Assembly: GCA_017557505.1 (NCBI GenBank)
Contig: JAFYYP010000030.1
Coordinates: 33,741 to 97,740, forward strand
Reading direction: 5' to 3'
Length of the DNA stretch: 64,000 nt
Origin: Bacillota bacterium
GTDB taxonomy: Bacteria; Bacillota; Clostridia; Peptostreptococcales; Anaerovoracaceae
Position numbers and translations under genes: made by a program. This document shows, in pieces, positions 60,354-64,000 of this stretch. The notes beneath the pieces were generated by a model, which did no database searches, was not told the DNA's origin, and saw only the letters and a program-made list of their open reading frames with translations. Within the stretch, counting starts at the first letter, position 1; the number at the start of each line of letters is the position of its first letter.

Positions 60354-61553
60354 ATGGATATCAAAGAGCAAGTAAAACAGAGAATCGACGAGTTCTTCCC
60401 GCAGATCGTCGCGTTCCGCAGAGACCTGCACGCGCATCCGGAACTGTCCGGCAAAGAAGACCGCACGAGCGCGCGCATCGCGGAAGAACTGCAGAAATTA
60501 GGCCTGTCTTATCAGGTGACGCCCGAGAAAGCCGTCATCGGCACGGTCCCCGGCAAGGGGCCCGCTCCGTCCGGCAAATACATAGGCGTCGGCATCCGCG
60601 CGGACTTTGACGCGCTGCCCATCACCGAGGCGGCGGACGTCGCATGGAAGAGCACCAATCCCGGCGTTATGCACGCCTGCGGCCACGATATGCACACGGC
60701 CATGCTGCTTGGATCCGCCATGGTCCTGGCCAGCATGTCCGAATCGTTCGGCGGCAACGTCAAGCTGTTCTTCCAGCCCAACGAAGAGGCGGACGGCGGC
60801 GCGGAGAACATGATCAAGGCCGGCTGCATGGAAGATCCGGCTGTGAACGCGGTCATTTCGTTCCACGTCGAACCCGGCATCCCGACCGGATACATACAGT
60901 TCTGCCCGGGCAAAATGAATGCAGCCACGTGCGACCTGCACATCGAAGTCGAAGGCACAGCCTGCCACGGCGCGCACCCTGACAGAGGAGTCGACGCGAT
61001 CCTCGCTGCAAGCAACATCGTTACTGCCCTCCAGGCTGTCGTCGCCAGAAACCTGGCGCCTACGCAGCCCGGCGTCGTCACCGTGGGACAGTTCCACGCA
61101 GGCAATGCGAACAACGTGGTCGCGGGCAAGGCGACGCTCATCGGCACGCTGCGTGCATTGGACATGAAGACCATGGCGAAGATCAAGGAAATGGTGACGC
61201 AGACCGCGGAAGGCGTCGCGGCAGGGTACGGCGCAAAGGCTATCGTGACCCTCAGAGACGGCTATCCGAGCCTCGAGAACAACGTGCCTCTCGGCAAGTA
61301 CCTGCAGGAGCTCGCGATCGAGCTCGTCGGCGAAGACCACCTCGACTACATGGAAGAGCCGAGCATGGGCGCGGACGACTTTGCGTACTTCACGCAGTAC
61401 TGCGACGGCGTCTACATGAACCTCGGCACTACGCCCGAAGGCTGGGACGGCAAGCCCCAGGCGCTGCACAACGAATACCTGCAGCCGGACGAAGAGGCCA
61501 TGAAGACCGGAATCCTCATGGAAGTCATGACGGCGCTGCGTCTGCTCGCATAA
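60354..61553 (+). CDS. M20 family amidohydrolase (N-acyl amino acid type)
   Basis: A 399-residue zinc-dependent amidohydrolase of the M20D group. Metal-site motifs are HACGHDMHTAMLLG near residue 105, then PNEEADGGAENM and a SFHVEPGIPTGY block near 175-186. The dimerisation domain has GTACHGAHPDRGVDAI. ATG 60354 sits 7 bases after GAGG; an ATG 6 bases earlier directly abuts that site. Family members cut N-acetyl or other acyl groups from amino acids. With dapF upstream, an N-acetyl-diaminopimelate deacetylase is possible, but a general amino-acid amidohydrolase fits equally. Confidence 0.9.
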   Translation: MDIKEQVKQRIDEFFPQIVAFRRDLHAHPELSGKEDRTSARIAEELQKLGLSYQVTPEKAVIGTVPGKGPAPSGKYIGVGIRADFDALPITEAADVAWKSTNPGVMHACGHDMHTAMLLGSAMVLASMSESFGGNVKLFFQPNEEADGGAENMIKAGCMEDPAVNAVISFHVEPGIPTGYIQFCPGKMNAATCDLHIEVEGTACHGAHPDRGVDAILAASNIVTALQAVVARNLAPTQPGVVTVGQFHAGNANNVVAGKATLIGTLRALDMKTMAKIKEMVTQTAEGVAAGYGAKAIVTLRDGYPSLENNVPLGKYLQELAIELVGEDHLDYMEEPSMGADDFAYFTQYCDGVYMNLGTTPEGWDGKPQALHNEYLQPDEEAMKTGILMEVMTALRLLA

Positions 61554-61601
61554 AGACAAATACACGGTTGGAACACAAAAGAAACATATAAAATCGTTAA
61601 A

Positions 61602-62699
61602 ATGGAAGCACTGAGAGATACTGTCGTAAAGGTCGATCTGGGACGGATCGGCCGCAACATGGACAAGATCCGCGGCATGGTGGGTCCGGACGTGGCAGTG
61701 ATGCCCGTCATCAAGGCCAACGGCTACGGCTGCGGCGCGGTGGGCATCGCCCCGACGCTCATGGAGCACGGCGCGGCTTATCTGGCCGTTGCCACGCTGA
61801 CCGAGGCGCTGGAGCTGAGGCAGGCTTATCCGGACTACCCGCTGTTCATCCTGGGTCACACGCCGGCGCGGTTTCTGGAACACGTCGTGGATAACCGCAT
61901 CACCCAGACCGTCGTCAGCTATGACCACGCGAAGGCGCTGTCCGACGTTGCGCTCGCGAAGGGCACGAAAGCCAAGGTCCACCTGAAGGTAGATACCGGC
62001 TTCTGCCGGCTGGGCAGCCGCGATAAGGACGAGCTGCTGCAGATGGCCAAACTGCCCGGCCTGGACGTCGAAGGCATCTTCTCGCATCTGGCGCTGGCGT
62101 CCGTGGAAGACGACTGGAAACAGTACAACGGTCTGTGCGCGGTCATCGACTATCTCGAGGCGAACGGCTGCAGTTTTAAGTACAAGCACATCGCTGACAG
62201 CATCTCGCTCGGCGATTACCCGGAATTCCGCATGAACATGGTGCGCCCCGGCGCGCTGGTGTTCGGCCTGACGAGTTTCCAGAGAGCGCATCTGGACGTC
62301 GAACAGTGCATGGGGCTCGAGACCCGCATCTCGCAGATCCACGAGATCAAGGCGGGCGAAGGCGTGTCGTACGACTATCTGTGGAAGGCGCAGCGCGACA
62401 GCCGCATCGCTACGGTGCCCGTCGGCTATGCGGACGGCTACCCGCGCAATATGCGCGACAAAGGCTATCTGACGGTCCGCGGGGTCAAGTGCCCGACCGT
62501 CGGCGTCCTGTGCATGGACCAGCTCATGATCGACGTGACGGACTGCCCCGAAGCGAAAGAGGGCGACGTCGCGGTCATCTACGGGGACGGCTCCGGCAAC
62601 ACCATGAGCATCCCCGAAGCCGCGCAGCTTGCCGGCACCAACAAAAATGAGATCATTGCGCGCATTCTGAGCAGACCGCCCAGAGTGTACGTGAAATAA
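61602..62699 (+). CDS. alr: Alanine racemase
   Basis: A 365-residue PLP enzyme making D-alanine for peptidoglycan. The PLP lysine is K38 in MPVIKANGYGCGA and the second catalytic base is Y257 in GEGVSYDYLW. RIATVPVGYADGYPR and VGVLCMDQLMIDVT are standard. No Shine-Dalgarno sequence precedes the ATG. A TAAAAT at 61589-61594 would start transcription almost at the ATG, so the mRNA may be leaderless. No alternative start is better. Confidence 0.96.
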   Translation: MEALRDTVVKVDLGRIGRNMDKIRGMVGPDVAVMPVIKANGYGCGAVGIAPTLMEHGAAYLAVATLTEALELRQAYPDYPLFILGHTPARFLEHVVDNRITQTVVSYDHAKALSDVALAKGTKAKVHLKVDTGFCRLGSRDKDELLQMAKLPGLDVEGIFSHLALASVEDDWKQYNGLCAVIDYLEANGCSFKYKHIADSISLGDYPEFRMNMVRPGALVFGLTSFQRAHLDVEQCMGLETRISQIHEIKAGEGVSYDYLWKAQRDSRIATVPVGYADGYPRNMRDKGYLTVRGVKCPTVGVLCMDQLMIDVTDCPEAKEGDVAVIYGDGSGNTMSIPEAAQLAGTNKNEIIARILSRPPRVYVK

Positions 62700-62726
62700 A
62701 TCAGAAGAATCAGAAAGGAAGGATCG

Positions 62727-64000
62727 ATGCACCGAAGTACCATAGCAATATTCCTGATCCTAAGCATCATTTTTTCATCCTGCGCGTTCGTGTTCGCGGA
62801 CGATGCGTCTGCAGAAGGCTCAGCAGTGCCTGTAGAAGAATCTGCAGCAGAAGGTTTCTCGCATATTTACGCATATGAAGGACAGTTCCTGGACGTGGAA
62901 ACCACGGACTGGTTCTATTCGCACGTCGCGGAGGCCTATGAATACGGCCTCGTTTCCGGGCGCAGCGAAACCAGTTACGATCCGGACGGCAATATCACAG
63001 TCGCGGAATGCCTCGTGATCGCCAGTCAGCTGTACAGCATCTATACCGGCATTCCCGTCGACCGCGAGCTGACAGAAGGCGAAGCCTGGTACCAGCCCTA
63101 TGTGGATTATGCGATCGAAAACAAGATCATCTGGGCGAACTTCCCCTATGCGTTGAACGCAGCAGCATCCCGCGCTGTCTTTGCGGGCATCATGGCGAAC
63201 GCTCTGCCCGACGAAGCGCTGGCAGCCATCGGATCCGTGAAAACGATCCCCGACGTGAACGATTCGACCCGCTTCTCCGGGTCCATCTACCAGCTGTACA
63301 ACGCGGGCATCCTGGGCGGTGCCGACGAATACGGCACGTTCCATCCCTACGATACGATCAAGCGCAGCGAAGTCGCGGTCGTCGTCCTGAATATGGCCGA
63401 CGAGACCCGCCGCAAGGTCGCTGTCCTGAAGGATATCCCGCCCGTGACCCTGTATGCCGACAACGGCGCGACGATGACCGTCAAGCAGGGGAAGGAAGGA
63501 CCTTACCTGAAGCTCGGCTGGAGCAAGTCTCCCGTGGTCATCCCGGCTGGCGCGAGCCCGGAGACGATCCTGAATTCCGCCACGCTCAACCCGATGAAGA
63601 CGAACAACGCGGAGCTGGACAGCATCATCGACAATATCTTCGCGAAGATCCTTACGGACGACATGAGCACGTACGAGAAGACGCGGGCCATCTATCTTTA
63701 TCTGATGGATAACTGCTATTACGGCTGGGGTGCGGTCTCCTGGAGCGGCAAGTACGTGATGCACGACGACGATTACGTGGTCGTCATGGGCAAGCACATC
63801 CTGAAAACGGGTCACGGCACCTGCGACAACTATTCCGCGGCCTTCGTGGCCATGGCGCGCCGCATCGGCCTGAACGCGTATTTCGCGCGCGGCTACGCCG
63901 GGAACCAGTCCGGCGTCCTCGATACGCACGAGATCGCGATCGTCACCATCGCGGGCGTCGATTACGTGTTCGACCCCCAGATCGACGACTACAACTCCCG
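62727..64000 (+). CDS. SLH-domain protein with transglutaminase-like domain, 3' end outside window
   Basis: An open frame from ATG 62727 runs without stop to the window end (424 codons and 2 bases). The signal peptide covers residues 1-25 or so (IAIFLILSIIFSSCAFVFA). Three SLH-type repeats follow to about residue 225: FLDVETTDWFYSHVAEAYEYG, then EGEAWYQPYVDYAIENKIIW, then a third around GSIYQLYNAGILGGADEYG. A transglutaminase-like core begins near residue 340, with Cys in GHGTCDNYSAAFVAMARRIG, His in LDTHEIAIV and Asp in YVFDPQIDD. It is probably a wall-anchored cysteine enzyme or cross-linker held by the pyruvylated polymer. GAAAGGAAGG precedes the ATG. Confidence 0.88.
   Translation, partial: MHRSTIAIFLILSIIFSSCAFVFADDASAEGSAVPVEESAAEGFSHIYAYEGQFLDVETTDWFYSHVAEAYEYGLVSGRSETSYDPDGNITVAECLVIASQLYSIYTGIPVDRELTEGEAWYQPYVDYAIENKIIWANFPYALNAAASRAVFAGIMANALPDEALAAIGSVKTIPDVNDSTRFSGSIYQLYNAGILGGADEYGTFHPYDTIKRSEVAVVVLNMADETRRKVAVLKDIPPVTLYADNGATMTVKQGKEGPYLKLGWSKSPVVIPAGASPETILNSATLNPMKTNNAELDSIIDNIFAKILTDDMSTYEKTRAIYLYLMDNCYYGWGAVSWSGKYVMHDDDYVVVMGKHILKTGHGTCDNYSAAFVAMARRIGLNAYFARGYAGNQSGVLDTHEIAIVTIAGVDYVFDPQIDDYNS

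Overview
The window looks like chromosomal core and accessory DNA of a GC-rich, Gram-positive anaerobe of the Bacillota, most likely class Clostridia. The support is: standard code with strong GGAGG ribosome sites, sigma-A-type promoters, a split transketolase, a short RecJ, a DUF1836 regulator, a C_GCAxxG_C_C protein, an ornithine-racemase-type enzyme, SLH-domain proteins and a CsaB pyruvyltransferase. Family-level placement (for example the Anaerovoracaceae) would be a guess. I see no tRNA, rRNA, CRISPR array, insertion sequence or prophage.

Layout. 0-4.3 kb: a leftward catabolic operon (C26 amidotransferase, aminotransferase, FAH-family hydrolase, atypical SDR, Fe-S-type flavin reductase), divergent from a LysR gene that appears leaderless. 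5.4-10.9 kb: a leftward Dpp/Opp-type peptide or nickel importer operon headed by a shortened ModA-like lipoprotein. 11.0-14.7 kb: a heterodimeric ABC exporter with one degenerate ATP site. 14.8-15.4 kb: a DUF1836 regulator behind an inverted repeat that overlaps its -10. 15.5-27.2 kb: a long rightward envelope-polysaccharide operon (small secreted protein, phosphodiester glycosidase, GT4-CsaB fusion, TuaH-like transferase, DUF4330, O-antigen-ligase-like protein, ManNAc dehydrogenase, WecG/TagA transferase) ending in the two transketolase halves. 27.3-33.8 kb: a ParA-like pseudo-ATPase, ftsE, ftsX, a PcsB/EnvC-like M23 hydrolase, recJ and a CtpA protease. 33.9-36.2 kb: a leftward C69 dipeptidase and MscS channel. 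36.3-45.1 kb: two tandem beta-lactamase-fold hydrolases and a second Dpp/Opp operon, ending in a C_GCAxxG_C_C protein. 45.2-52.7 kb: an accessory stretch with two membrane-bound XRE regulators, an ornithine/alanine racemase, an SLH protein, membrane proteins of unknown function, a LURP-one protein and an HTH-Uma2 fusion under two operators. 52.7-64 kb: two gamma-glutamyltransferases, pckA, a membrane protein with a Cys/His tail, a DUF937 repeat protein, dapF, an M20 amidohydrolase, alr and a truncated SLH-transglutaminase gene.

Two themes link the genes. One is peptide and amino-acid use: two peptide importers, dipeptidase, gamma-glutamyltransferases, M20 amidohydrolase, aminotransferase, racemases and PEP carboxykinase. 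The other is envelope construction. CsaB-type pyruvylation of a ManNAc-containing wall polymer is the known anchor for SLH domains, and at least two SLH proteins are encoded here. FtsEX with an M23 hydrolase, DapF and Alr supply peptidoglycan functions.

The most interesting signals are regulatory: duplicated operators containing both promoter hexamers of the HTH-Uma2 gene; a promoter, terminator and ribosome site packed into 60 bases before the ParA-like gene; an inverted repeat over the DUF1836 promoter; and leaderless starts. Among the proteins, the shortened ModA-like protein, the ParA-like protein without P-loop lysines, the GT4-CsaB fusion and the DUF937 repeat protein stand out. All assignments come from reading the sequence; no database search was run.
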